A DNA stretch of 21,933 bases from Gammaproteobacteria bacterium (GCA_016200445.1 JACQEQ010000230.1:1-21933), one strand, 5' to 3'; shown: positions 1-8,451, numbered from the stretch's first letter. Notes: generated by a model not told the origin, from the sequence alone. Made by a program: numbers and translations.

Positions 1-63
1 GTGCTTTAAGAATTTGTGATGCCCGGCTAATTGTTTGTGATGGGCTACCACGACGAACAGCAA

Positions 64-915
64 TCATGCCTTTTGCGCCCACTCGACCGCCAATGGATAC
101 AGTGCGTTTTTCTTGGCGCCGGTAATTTGCGCAGCGAGCGCCGCAGCACGCGCGGGCGGCAACTCGGCGCACAAGATGCGCAACACGCGCTCGGCCTCGA
201 AATTAGTTTGCGTGTCCTCGGTCACCACCCGTCCGTGCACCAAAATCACAAACTCGCCTTTGCGTTGATCGGCATCGGCGTTCACCCGTGCCAGTTGTTG
301 TGCAAGGGTACCGCTAGATACGGTTTCAAATAGTTTGGTAAGTTCACGCGCGACCACGGCGTTGCGCTGTGCGCCAAACACAGCGTGCAGGTCTTGCAGC
401 GCGTCGACGATGCGATGCGAGGATTCGTAAAACACCAAGGTGCGCGTCTCGCCGCTTAATTCCTCCAAACGCTTGCGACGTGCCGTGCCTTTCGCGGGTA
501 AAAATCCTTCGAACACAAACCGGTCGGTCGGCAAGCCGGATACGCACAAGGCCGTGATCATCGCGTTCGCTCCCGGCACCGGCACCACCGGCAACTCCAA
601 TTCGCGCGCTTTACGCACTAACGAAAAACCGGGATCGCTGATCAACGGTGTGCCCGCGTCGGAGATCAACGCGATGGAGTCGCCTTGCTTGAGTTTTTCC
701 AGCAAGCCGTCTAACTCCGCAGTCTCGTTGTGCTCGTGATACGCAACACACGGCGTGCGGATGCCATAGGCGTCCAGCAACACGCGACTGTGACGCGTGT
801 CCTCGGCGGCGATCCACTGCACTTGCGACAATACCTCCACGGCGCGATGCGTGATGTCCGCCAGGTTGCCGAGCGGAGTCGCCACCACATACAATGTGCC
901 CTTGCGCTTTTTCAT
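64..915 (-). CDS. rsmI: 16S rRNA (cytidine-1402-2'-O)-methyltransferase RsmI
   Basis: This SAM-dependent tetrapyrrole-methylase-fold enzyme 2'-O-methylates C1402 in the decoding centre of 16S rRNA, which helps start-codon fidelity. The 283-residue length is normal for the family. Visible signatures are the N-terminal GTLYVVATPLGNLADIT strand and loop (about residues 7-22), AEDTRHS (37-43), LISDAGTPLISDPG (83-96) and the PGANAMITAL segment. The ATG start follows a GAGGG ribosome-binding site at 923-927, seven bases upstream. The gene is divergent from lpoA across only about 52 bases, as in the E. coli yraL/yraM arrangement, so the promoters must be packed together there. Identity is secure from the motifs and the neighbourhood. 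Confidence 0.96.
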   Translation of the reverse strand: MKKRKGTLYVVATPLGNLADITHRAVEVLSQVQWIAAEDTRHSRVLLDAYGIRTPCVAYHEHNETAELDGLLEKLKQGDSIALISDAGTPLISDPGFSLVRKARELELPVVPVPGANAMITALCVSGLPTDRFVFEGFLPAKGTARRKRLEELSGETRTLVFYESSHRIVDALQDLHAVFGAQRNAVVARELTKLFETVSSGTLAQQLARVNADADQRKGEFVILVHGRVVTEDTQTNFEAERVLRILCAELPPARAAALAAQITGAKKNALYPLAVEWAQKA

Positions 916-967
916 GCGTTTGCCCTCGTCATTTTGATTCGTGGCGACTCACTACGGTCGACCTACC

Positions 968-2836
968 ATGCTAAATAATTTTTTTACTGCGGTGTTGCTC
1001 ATGTTTGCACTGGCCAGTGGTTGTGCCAGCACCGGAAAAACTTCCGCCGCGCCGCGCCCGACCAAAAATGCGGCGGCGACGGTACGTTTACAAGATGCGC
1101 AAGATCTGGAAAAACGCGGTAAATTTCTCGACGCCGGATTAGCCTACGCGCAATTGGCCAACCGGGCCAACCCCCCTGAAAAACAAGATTTGCAATTCAA
1201 AGCAACGGAAGTTTTCTTACGCGGCAGTTATACGCAACAAGCCGAACAAACGCTGGCCGACCTCGACCCGCGCGGCTTGAATATCAGTTACGCCGAACGC
1301 AAACAGCTCCTGCTGGCACAGACCGAGCTCGCACGCGGTAAACGCGAACGTGCGCTATCGATTCTCGACACGCTGGTGCGCAGTGCCACCCTGGAGCTGA
1401 CGCGTATCTCTGCGGTCAACGCCAAAATTCAAATCCATATTCATAGCAATGCACTGGTCGAAGCGGCGCGCGATCGCTTGATCTTAGATGGCTTGCTGCG
1501 CGACGAAAGCGCACGCCGCACCAATCAAAATTTAATCTATCAAAACCTGGTCGACGCACCTGAGTCATTGCTGGTGCGCGCGAAGTCGACAACGCCAGAC
1601 CCTTTCAGTGGCTGGGTCGAACTGGCTTTAATTACCAAGTCGGCACAACTGCAACCCGCCGAGGCGGCACGCTTGATGAGCGAATGGAAAGCGCGTTACC
1701 CGCATCATGCCGGTGCGCAAGTGGTCGGTGATCGTTTCGCTGCGCGTACCCCCGAGCGCGTTGGCGTGCCGCAACACCTGGCCTTATTGCTGCCGCAGCA
1801 AGGCAATTTCGCCAAGGCGGCGGAAGCGGTCCGCGACGGATTTCTAGCCGCTTACTATAGCCAACCCCGCGACGGCTTCCGGCCGACTATTCAAATTTAC
1901 GATTCGGGAACCAATGCCAACGACATTAGCGGTGCGTACCAGCGTGCGCTGCGCGATGGCGCGCAGGTGATCGTTGGCCCGTTGGATAAAAACGCGGTCA
2001 ACGTTCTGGCGCAAGGCAATCGCCTCACGGTGCCGACGCTGGCGCTGAACTACGCGGAGCAAAATGAAGCCGTCAACAACTTATTCCAATTCGGACTCTC
2101 GCCCGAAGACGAAGCCGCGCAGACCGCCGAACGTGCCTGGCTCGATGGACATGGCCGCGCGGCGGCATTGATTCCTGAAGGCGCATTCGGTGAGCGCCTG
2201 CTGGTGGCGTTTCGCGAACGCTGGCTGCAACTGGGTGGTGAATTGGTCGACACGCAAATCTATTCGACCAAAGACAACGACATCTCTCCGCCGATCAAGA
2301 AATTACTCGACATCGATTTAAGCGAACAACGCCGCACCCTGCTGAAAACCACGCTGGGTTACGACATTAAATACGCGCCGCGCCGCCGCCAGGACATCGA
2401 CTTCGTGTTCGTTGCCGCGATGCCGCGCCACGCGCGCATGATCCGGCCGCAATTGAATTTTCATCAGGCCAACGATCTACCGGTGTACAGCACGTCGCAT
2501 GTGTTTTCCGGCTTTGTCAATGCGCGCACCGACCACGACATCGATAATGTCACGTTCGGCGACATGCCTTGGGTGTTGCCCAAGGCGCGACGCGATACCG
2601 CGCTGAACGCAACCATCACCCAACTCTGGCCGCAACAAGTCGAGAACTACATGCGCCTCTACGCCTTCGGTATCGACGCGTTTAATCTCATTCCCAATCT
2701 GACCGCACTGTCTGAGCAACGCACGCTGCAACACCCCGGTGAAACCGGTAATTTATACATGGACGATGCCCACCGCGTGCAACGCCGATTACAGTGGGCA
2801 GAATTCAAAAATGGCGCGCCTAAACTTCTTGAATAG
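968..2836 (+). CDS. lpoA: Penicillin-binding protein activator LpoA (LppC-family lipoprotein)
   Basis: This outer-membrane lipoprotein reaches through the periplasm to stimulate PBP1A, the peptidoglycan synthase. I chose the ATG at 968 rather than the in-frame GTG at 941 because it puts a clean lipoprotein signal at the N-terminus: MLNNFFTAVLLMFALASGC, with Cys19 as the lipidated residue and no Asp at +2, consistent with outer-membrane sorting. No strong Shine-Dalgarno precedes it. From 968 the protein has 622 residues, in the family range (E. coli LpoA is longer, H. influenzae shorter). An N-terminal TPR-like helical part (about 25-240) is followed by a type I periplasmic-binding-protein-like domain, for example LALLLPQQGNFAKAAEAVRDG and AQVIVGPLDKNAV. 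yraN starts 11 bases after its stop, so the two are probably co-transcribed. Confidence 0.93.
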   Translation: MLNNFFTAVLLMFALASGCASTGKTSAAPRPTKNAAATVRLQDAQDLEKRGKFLDAGLAYAQLANRANPPEKQDLQFKATEVFLRGSYTQQAEQTLADLDPRGLNISYAERKQLLLAQTELARGKRERALSILDTLVRSATLELTRISAVNAKIQIHIHSNALVEAARDRLILDGLLRDESARRTNQNLIYQNLVDAPESLLVRAKSTTPDPFSGWVELALITKSAQLQPAEAARLMSEWKARYPHHAGAQVVGDRFAARTPERVGVPQHLALLLPQQGNFAKAAEAVRDGFLAAYYSQPRDGFRPTIQIYDSGTNANDISGAYQRALRDGAQVIVGPLDKNAVNVLAQGNRLTVPTLALNYAEQNEAVNNLFQFGLSPEDEAAQTAERAWLDGHGRAAALIPEGAFGERLLVAFRERWLQLGGELVDTQIYSTKDNDISPPIKKLLDIDLSEQRRTLLKTTLGYDIKYAPRRRQDIDFVFVAAMPRHARMIRPQLNFHQANDLPVYSTSHVFSGFVNARTDHDIDNVTFGDMPWVLPKARRDTALNATITQLWPQQVENYMRLYAFGIDAFNLIPNLTALSEQRTLQHPGETGNLYMDDAHRVQRRLQWAEFKNGAPKLLE

Positions 2837-2847
2837 GACATCGCGCC

Positions 2848-3261
2848 GTGATCTGGAAGCTGTTTCAACGCAGCAGAAACTCCGGCGCCACCGCCTACGC
2901 GCCGCACGTGCGCGGACGCGAAGCTGAGCAGATGGCGCAGCGTTATCTAGAAAATCAAGGGCTGCAATTAATCACCCGCAACTTTCGTTGCACACGCGGC
3001 GAGATCGACCTCATCATGCGGCACGGCGCCAGTTTGGTGTTCGTGGAAGTGCGCGCGCGGCGCAACGATCATTTCGGCAGCGGCGCGGACTCCGTCGACG
3101 CGCGAAAACAAGCTAAACTCAATGCAGCCGCGAGTATTTATTTGCAACAGCATCCGCATGCGAACGGCGCGTGCCGCTTCGATGTCGTTGCGATATCGTT
3201 TGCGTCCGACCCGCCGCAACTCGACTGGATACCCGACGCATTCGGTGAAACAGATTTCTGA
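2848..3261 (+). CDS. yraN: YraN family protein (UPF0102), endonuclease-fold
   Basis: This small conserved protein (137 residues; family usually 115-130) has a PD-(D/E)XK restriction-endonuclease-like fold and no firmly established cellular role. The family signature is plain: RGREAEQMAQRYLENQG (about 22-38), GEIDLIM (51-57) and VFVEVRAR (64-71), which together hold the Asp and Glu residues expected of the nuclease-like site. Translation starts at GTG 2848, with AGGA overlapping the end of lpoA as a plausible ribosome-binding site. It lies between lpoA and dolP as in E. coli, but diaA, which normally follows it, is missing. The first 15 or so residues are not family-typical, so a slightly later start is possible. 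Confidence 0.92.
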   Translation: MIWKLFQRSRNSGATAYAPHVRGREAEQMAQRYLENQGLQLITRNFRCTRGEIDLIMRHGASLVFVEVRARRNDHFGSGADSVDARKQAKLNAAASIYLQQHPHANGACRFDVVAISFASDPPQLDWIPDAFGETDF

Positions 3262-3268
3262 ATAACAT

Positions 3269-3274
3269 GGGGAG
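3269..3274 (+). promoter_or_regulatory. Ribosome-binding site deciding the TTG start of dolP
   Basis: GGGGAG lies six bases upstream of the TTG at 3281. It is the best Shine-Dalgarno match in this part of the operon and supports the rare TTG start, which in turn gives a complete lipoprotein signal peptide. Confidence 0.7.
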
Positions 3275-3280
3275 ACTCGC

Positions 3281-3883
3281 TTGATTCAGCAACGACCTGC
3301 AACCTTCTCCTATCGGCTTCTCGCCGTGGTGTTGGGACTCGCCTGTGCGACCGCCCTGCCCGGCTGCGGGCCGATTGTTTTGGTCGGCACCGCCTCCGGC
3401 GTGATGATGGCGAACGATAAACGCAGTGCCGGCACCATCGTCGACGACAACGGCATCGAGTTGAAACTCGGCAATAAAATAGCCTCGGATAAAACACTGG
3501 CCGACAAGGTGCATGTCAGCGCCACGTGTTACAACAAGACTCTACTGCTTACCGGTGAAGTCCCCAGCGAAGAAATTCGCGATCAAATCATCGCGCTTGC
3601 AGGCGCCATCGATGGCGTCAAGCAAGTCTACAATGCGCTGGATATCAGCGTACCTACCGAATATAAATCGCGTAACTTCGACACCTGGGTCACGACCAAG
3701 GCAAAAAGCAAATTGCTCGGCCGCAAAGAACTCGAAGGCGCCTCGGTTAAAGTCACGACCGAGAATGCGGTGGTGTATTTAATGGGGCTGGTCTACCACG
3801 CGGACGCGGATACCGCCGCACAAACCGTCAGCGAAATCGAAGGCGTGAAGCGCGTTGTGAAGGTCTTCGAGTATCTTGATTAG
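3281..3883 (+). CDS. dolP: Outer-membrane BON-domain lipoprotein DolP (YraP)
   Basis: DolP is an outer-membrane lipoprotein with two BON domains that binds anionic phospholipid and supports envelope integrity. In E. coli it is under sigma-E control; I saw no sigma-E promoter here. The 200-residue length matches the family. The TTG start gives a signal peptide ending in the lipobox LPGC (residues 26-29), with Gly at +2, consistent with outer-membrane sorting. BON1 covers roughly residues 65-125 (KVHVSATCYNKTLLLTGEV, then GAIDGVKQVYN) and BON2 roughly 135-198 (SVKVTTENAVVYLMGLVYH, EIEGVKRVVKVFEYL). The stop codon lies inside the next gene, which starts at 3876. Together with yraN and lpoA this is the standard block minus diaA. 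Confidence 0.92.
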   Translation: MIQQRPATFSYRLLAVVLGLACATALPGCGPIVLVGTASGVMMANDKRSAGTIVDDNGIELKLGNKIASDKTLADKVHVSATCYNKTLLLTGEVPSEEIRDQIIALAGAIDGVKQVYNALDISVPTEYKSRNFDTWVTTKAKSKLLGRKELEGASVKVTTENAVVYLMGLVYHADADTAAQTVSEIEGVKRVVKVFEYLD

Positions 3884-5264
3884 CACCGCGCTCCAAACGG
3901 CCTTGGCCGATATCGTCGGCCGCGATCAGCTGCTGGTCGATGCCGCCGATTGCTGGACGTACGGATATGACAACAGCCGGCGCCATACCGCACCGGACGC
4001 GGTGGTGTTTCCGCACAGCCACGCTCACGTATTACGCATTGTGCAATTGTGCAATCAACAGCGCGTGCCGATGGTGGCACGCGGCCTGGGCAGCGGCACG
4101 GTCGGTGCGGCGGTACCGCTGCACGGCGGCGTGGTACTGGCTATGGAACGTATGGCGAGAATTGTCAACATCGATCCGGCCAATCGGGCCTGCGTGGTGG
4201 AGCCCGGCGTCACCAATCAAAACGTACAGGATGCGCTGGCGCCGCGCGGCTTCTTCTGGCCACCGGACCCGACCAGCGCGGCGTACTGCACCATCGGCGG
4301 GAATCTGGCATTTAATTCGGCCGGGCCGCGTGCCATCAAATACGGCACGCCGCGCGAAAACACCCTTGGCCTGCGTGCCGTCACCGGCGACGGCCGGGAA
4401 ATTCGTACCGGCGTATACACCACCAAAGGTGTGGTCGGTTACGACCTCACGCGCCTGATCATCGGTTCCGAAGGCACGCTCGCCATCATCACCGAAGCCA
4501 CGCTCAAGCTCACGCCGCTGCCGCAAAGCAAGCGCACCTTTCAAGCGGCGTACAGCGACATGCGCAACGCGGCGGCAGCCGTATCGCGCTTGATGGCGCA
4601 ACCGGTCACACCCTACGTGCTGGAATTCATCGACGGCAACGCCATCGAAATGATCCGTAAATATTCCACGGCGTCGCTGCCCAAAGGGGCCGGAGCAATG
4701 CTTATTTTCGAAATCGACGGCCTGGAAGACGGCATGCACGCGGCGATCGCATTGCTTAGCGAAGCCGCGCGCGGTAATGGTTTGGTAGAACTTAAAGTTG
4801 CGCAATCGCAGCAGGAAATCGACGCGCTGTGGGCCACGCGCAAAGCGTTATCGCCGGCATTGCGCAACATCGCGCCGAAGAAAATCAACGAAGATGTGGT
4901 CGTGCCGGTGGCGCGCATGCCGGATCTGATCGAAGGACTGGACCGGCTCGCGCAGCAATTTGAAATTAAAATTATCAACTTCGGCCACGCCGGTAATGGC
5001 AACATCCACGTCAATCTGCTGGTGGACCCGGACGATCCCGGTCAACTCAAACGTGCGGAGCATTGTCTCGACAAGGTGTTCTCATTGGTGCTTGAATTAC
5101 ACGGAACGCTGTCGGGCGAACACGGCGTCGGTATCGAGAAACGCGAGTTCATCGGCCGCGAACTTGACGCCACTACCTTGGCCGTGATGAAACAAATCAA
5201 GAGCGTATTCGACCCGCTGGGATTACTTAACCCAGATAAAATTTTTCCATTGGGCCACGGATAG
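3876..5264 (+). CDS. FAD-linked oxidase, GlcD / D-lactate dehydrogenase type
   Basis: This is a VAO/PCMH-type flavoprotein oxidizing a D-2-hydroxyacid (D-lactate, glycolate or D-2-hydroxyglutarate; sequence alone does not decide). The N-terminal FAD-binding domain shows VARGLGSGTVGAAVPLHGG (67-85), VVEPGV (107-112), CTIGGNLAFNSAGPRAIKYG (138-157) and VGYDLTRLIIGSEGTLAIIT. The C-terminal FAD-oxidase domain shows NFGHAGNGNIHVNLL and LSGEHGVGIEKREF, holding the family's metal/substrate histidines and glutamate, and ends KSVFDPLGLLNPDKIFP. Its 462 residues are typical. It starts at TTG 3876, eight bases inside dolP, so translation is probably coupled; a GAAGG lies about 12 bases upstream. No glcE or glcF lies beside it, favouring a stand-alone dehydrogenase. 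Confidence 0.85.
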   Translation: MISTALQTALADIVGRDQLLVDAADCWTYGYDNSRRHTAPDAVVFPHSHAHVLRIVQLCNQQRVPMVARGLGSGTVGAAVPLHGGVVLAMERMARIVNIDPANRACVVEPGVTNQNVQDALAPRGFFWPPDPTSAAYCTIGGNLAFNSAGPRAIKYGTPRENTLGLRAVTGDGREIRTGVYTTKGVVGYDLTRLIIGSEGTLAIITEATLKLTPLPQSKRTFQAAYSDMRNAAAAVSRLMAQPVTPYVLEFIDGNAIEMIRKYSTASLPKGAGAMLIFEIDGLEDGMHAAIALLSEAARGNGLVELKVAQSQQEIDALWATRKALSPALRNIAPKKINEDVVVPVARMPDLIEGLDRLAQQFEIKIINFGHAGNGNIHVNLLVDPDDPGQLKRAEHCLDKVFSLVLELHGTLSGEHGVGIEKREFIGRELDATTLAVMKQIKSVFDPLGLLNPDKIFPLGHG

Positions 5265-5359
5265 CTACCTGATGTTTTAGTTTCGAGTGCAGGTGACGAT
5301 ATAACCGTTGCGCAGCGTTGCTCGCAATTCACACTCCTTCAACTGACTCTGTGACTGCC

Positions 5360-6142
5360 ATGCTCGACACGCTTTCGATCACCTCCGAGACTCTAACCGT
5401 GATTAACATCGCCACCATTGCGGCGGCCTTGGTGATCATGGTGGTGGTCGCGTTTTTTGCGATTGCCACGGTGCGTTCTGTCAAAGCCGAATTCAACAAA
5501 GTGAAAGAAGCGCTCGGCCAAGTTGCCGCCGGCACCTATAACGAACAACTGCCGCACGCCAGTTTTAAAGAGAGCGCAGAAGTCCTTAACTACATCGAAC
5601 GGCTCGCGCAGAACCTCCAACGTCAGCGCGAAGCCGTCGCAATCCTCGCATTCTCGGACCATCTCACCAATCTTGCCAACCGGGTGCGCTTCGAAGATGA
5701 GCTGGCACGTGGCTTCAACTTCGCCAAACGCGGACTGTCGATCTGCGTGGCCATGATCAACATCTCGGGATTCAGTCAAATCAACGCACGCGGCGGCCGC
5801 GCCCTGGGCGACCAACTGCTGCGCGTGATGGCCAATACGCTGCGCCAGAATATTCGCAAAACCGATCTGGCCGCACGCTTCGACTCCGACGAATTCGCGC
5901 TGGTATTACCCAGCATGGAAACCAACAAAGTCGTCGCCTGGCTGGAACAACTCGAACAACATTTCATCGCCGCGCAACGCAGCGACGAACTGCTGAAAAC
6001 CTTCGAACCACGCCACTTGCGCTTCGGCTATTCGTTCGTCAGCGAAATCGCCGACAAAGACGCCCAGGAAGTCTTCGAACGCGCCAACAAAGCCCTCGCC
6101 CAAACCACGCCCGACGCTAAAAGTCACATCATCGGTGTTTAG
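5360..6142 (+). CDS. Membrane-anchored degenerate GGDEF protein, probable c-di-GMP receptor
   Basis: This 260-residue protein has one strong membrane helix (about 15-40: NIATIAAALVIMVVVAFFAI), a HAMP-like or coiled-coil linker (about 43-92) and one GGDEF-family domain (about 95-255). The fold markers are there: DHLTNLANR (100-108) and RALGDQLLRVMANTLR. The active site is not. The metal-binding Asp of the DID motif reads Asn134 (MINISGF), and the signature loop is DSDEF (175-179), without the glycines that contact GTP. The I-site RxxD is intact as RKTD (166-169), exactly five residues before the loop. It is therefore more likely a c-di-GMP binder than a cyclase. I chose the ATG at 5360; an in-frame TTG at 5318 would add 14 residues without a better ribosome site. 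Confidence 0.8.
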   Translation: MLDTLSITSETLTVINIATIAAALVIMVVVAFFAIATVRSVKAEFNKVKEALGQVAAGTYNEQLPHASFKESAEVLNYIERLAQNLQRQREAVAILAFSDHLTNLANRVRFEDELARGFNFAKRGLSICVAMINISGFSQINARGGRALGDQLLRVMANTLRQNIRKTDLAARFDSDEFALVLPSMETNKVVAWLEQLEQHFIAAQRSDELLKTFEPRHLRFGYSFVSEIADKDAQEVFERANKALAQTTPDAKSHIIGV

Positions 6143-6185
6143 TCTGTTGATCTAAACCGCTACCAAATGCCAAACGGCTTAGGTG

Positions 6186-7601
6186 TTACACACGTCCCGC
6201 ACACGCCAGCAAGCGCCGCCGCGCTTGCTCCAGCGGCAGCAATTTAAGCAGACGCGCCATTTCCGGTCCGTGGACTTCGCCGGTAAGCGCGACGCGCAGC
6301 GGATGAAATAAATGTTTACCCTTGACGCCCGTGACTGCCTTCACCTGATCGGCCAAGGCCGCGAAATTGTCACGATGCGTCTCCAAAGCGCTTAGCGCAG
6401 CCTCGAAAAATTGCGCACCGGCATGCTGCACGATCTGCTGGGCGTCGTGATTCAGTGCCAGATGCTCGCCATAGATCACCTGCGCCCAGTGCAACGCATC
6501 TTCCGGTTGCGTCACGTTGGGCCGCACGGTTTGGATAAATTCGCTGACTTGCCCGGCGGCGACCAGACCATGCACCTGTGGCCCCATCCACACCCATAAG
6601 TCTTGCTCAGACGCCTTAGCGGCCGCTTCGCGTTGCCAATGTATCAGTTGATTCACGTCGTGACGCGCGGGCGAGCGGCCGAGCTTACTGGTGTCGAAGC
6701 TTGACGCTAATTCTGCGAAGGTCATATAGGCGTTGCTTTCGTACGCATGACCCAAACGGGCGAGGTAATTCACGACCGCCAGCGGAAAATAACCATGTGC
6801 TCGCAACTCGCGCACGCTTTCGCTGCCGGTGCGTTTGGACAATGGCGCGCCGTCGGTACCGACGATCATCGAGATGTGGCCGTAACACGGCACGCGCAGC
6901 TGCAATGCTTCCAGCAGCAAAATCTGGCGCGGCGTATTGCTTAGGTGATCTTCACCGCGCAGCACGTGGGTGACTTGCATCAACGCGTCGTCGATGGCGT
7001 TGCAAAAGAAAAACGCGGGCGTACCGTCGGCGCGCCGGATGATGAAATCGCCGATGTCGCCCCCGGCAAAGACCTGCTCGCCGCGCACCGCGTCGGTGAA
7101 GCGAATGCTTTGGTTTTGCGGTACCCGAAAACGCAGCACCGGTTGCAGGCCCTCGCGCAACTTGGCCTGCACTTGCTCCGGCGTCAGGCGCGCACAGGTA
7201 CCCGCGTAACGCGGTGGCTTGCTCGCCGCGATTTGCGCCTTGCGCGACAACGCGAGCTGGTGCTCGCTGCAGAAACACGGATAGGCTAAATCGTGTTGTT
7301 CCAGCTCGCGGTAATAACGCGCGTAAACGTCTGAACGCTGCGACTGGTGGTACGGCCCGTGGTCGCCGCCGATATCCGGCCCTTCCTGCCAGCGCAGGCC
7401 GAGCCAGTCGAGGTCTTCTTTCAGCGCGTCGCTGTAGTCGTTGCTGCTGCGCGCTTGATCGGTGTCTTCGATGCGCAGCAAAAATACGCCGCAATCGCGT
7501 GCGGCGGCCAAGGCGCTGAACAACGCGGTGCGCACGTTGCCCAGGTGGATATAGCCCGTCGGGCTGGGAGCGAAACGAGTTTTGGTGATGGGCGGATTCA
7601 T
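6186..7601 (-). CDS. gltX: Glutamyl-tRNA synthetase
   Basis: This class I aminoacyl-tRNA synthetase charges tRNA-Glu. From the ATG at 7601 the protein has 471 residues, the usual bacterial length, and starts MNPPITKTRFAPSPTGYIHLG. The HIGH signature is H19-L-G-N. The KMSKS loop reads APLSKRTGS. A cysteine pair, CFC, followed by a later Cys about 25 residues on resembles the zinc-binding SC-fold segment of E. coli GluRS. The open frame runs 60 codons further upstream, but that stretch lies in the intergenic region and the 3' end of ppk2 and does not match the family. The stop of ppk2 is 50 bases upstream on the same strand, so co-transcription is possible. It converges with the GGDEF gene over 43 bases with no convincing terminator. 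Confidence 0.96.
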   Translation of the reverse strand: MNPPITKTRFAPSPTGYIHLGNVRTALFSALAAARDCGVFLLRIEDTDQARSSNDYSDALKEDLDWLGLRWQEGPDIGGDHGPYHQSQRSDVYARYYRELEQHDLAYPCFCSEHQLALSRKAQIAASKPPRYAGTCARLTPEQVQAKLREGLQPVLRFRVPQNQSIRFTDAVRGEQVFAGGDIGDFIIRRADGTPAFFFCNAIDDALMQVTHVLRGEDHLSNTPRQILLLEALQLRVPCYGHISMIVGTDGAPLSKRTGSESVRELRAHGYFPLAVVNYLARLGHAYESNAYMTFAELASSFDTSKLGRSPARHDVNQLIHWQREAAAKASEQDLWVWMGPQVHGLVAAGQVSEFIQTVRPNVTQPEDALHWAQVIYGEHLALNHDAQQIVQHAGAQFFEAALSALETHRDNFAALADQVKAVTGVKGKHLFHPLRVALTGEVHGPEMARLLKLLPLEQARRRLLACAGRV

Positions 7602-7651
7602 GCGGCAGCATGGTAACGAAAACGTCGCAGCGCGACAAAGCAATTCGCCGG

Positions 7652-8440
7652 TTATTGCGGCAGATTTTCCGGCGCCGGGTACTTCATTTTCAATGCGCGC
7701 AGCGTTTCGACGATGACGCTCGACACCGCCAGATTGCGGTACCATTTCTTGTTGGCGGGGATGATGTACCACGGAGCGCATTCGCAGTTAGTTTTTGCCA
7801 GCACGTCCTCGTAGGCTTCTACATACTTAGGCCAGCGTTCGCGTGCTTTGATGTCGTCGGGGCTGAATTTCCAGCGTTTTCTGGGATCATCGAGCCGCAT
7901 TCGCAAACGCTCCCACTGCGTGTCCTGATCGATGTGCAAAAAGAATTTGAGGATCGTGGTGCCTTCCTCGCTCAGCATGCGTTCGAAATCGTTGATGTGC
8001 GCGTAACGCCGCTCCCAGACCGTACGCGTGACCAACCCCATCACGCGCGTGACCACCACATCTTCGTAGTGACTGCGATTGAAAATCACGATTTCGCCCT
8101 TGCCGGGGGTGTGCTGATGCACCCGCCACAAATAGTCATGATCGCGCTCCCGTGCGCTGGGCGTCTTGAAACTCATCACGCGCACGCCTTGCGGATCGAC
8201 ACCCTTGAACACGTGGCGGATGGTGCCGTCTTTGCCGCTGGTGTCCATGCCCTGCAAAATCACCAGCAAGCGGTGCTGGTGTTCCGCGTACAGCAGCTCT
8301 TGTAACTCGCCTAACTCGTTTTGCAACTCGGCGAGTCTGGCCGTGCCTTCGTCTTTACCGCTGCCGGCCGCGTCCGTCGAATTAGGGTCCCAGTCGCTGA
8401 GCTTGACACGTTTGCCGGATTTCACTTGATAGCGGTTCAT
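7652..8440 (-). CDS. ppk2: Polyphosphate kinase 2 family polyphosphate:nucleotide phosphotransferase
   Basis: PPK2 enzymes transfer phosphate between polyphosphate and nucleotides, regenerating NDP/NTP from polyphosphate. The 262-residue single-domain protein has Walker A GMDTSGKDG (64-72), Walker B IVIFNRSHYEDV (117-128), an Arg-rich lid region near LRMRLDDPRKRWKFS and the terminal PANKKWYRNLAVS segment. The N-terminus YQVKSGKRVKLSDWD and the FNRSHYEDV version of Walker B, rather than FDRSWYNR, fit the class III-like subgroup that can phosphorylate mono- and diphosphates. That subclass call is inference. The ATG is preceded at the right distance by GAGGA. It is divergent from the sensor-kinase pair and lies upstream of gltX. 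Confidence 0.92.
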   Translation of the reverse strand: MNRYQVKSGKRVKLSDWDPNSTDAAGSGKDEGTARLAELQNELGELQELLYAEHQHRLLVILQGMDTSGKDGTIRHVFKGVDPQGVRVMSFKTPSARERDHDYLWRVHQHTPGKGEIVIFNRSHYEDVVVTRVMGLVTRTVWERRYAHINDFERMLSEEGTTILKFFLHIDQDTQWERLRMRLDDPRKRWKFSPDDIKARERWPKYVEAYEDVLAKTNCECAPWYIIPANKKWYRNLAVSSVIVETLRALKMKYPAPENLPQ

Positions 8441-8446
8441 GATCGG

Positions 8447-8451
8447 TCCTC
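8447..8451 (-). promoter_or_regulatory. Ribosome-binding site of ppk2
   Basis: On the minus strand GAGGA lies six bases before the ATG at 8440. It fixes the ppk2 start, which agrees with the family N-terminus. Confidence 0.6.

Noticed and set aside
13..42. TTTGTGATG occurs twice (13-21 and 34-42) downstream of rsmI
   Set aside because: Two short copies at the window edge are not enough for a repeat family, and the stretch shows no convincing stem or RNase P RNA signature.
941..967. Upstream GTG start for lpoA
   Set aside because: It would place nine residues before the lipoprotein signal and has no ribosome-binding site.
4032..4805. Open minus-strand frame of 257 codons
   Set aside because: It is a shadow of the FAD-linked oxidase, whose motifs run through the whole stretch on the plus strand.
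6143..6185. Possible bidirectional terminator between the GGDEF gene and gltX
   Set aside because: No stem longer than about four pairs and no T-run on either strand.
7602..7781. 60-codon upstream extension of gltX
   Set aside because: It overlaps the end of ppk2 and lacks family similarity; the conserved N-terminus starts at the ATG at 7601.
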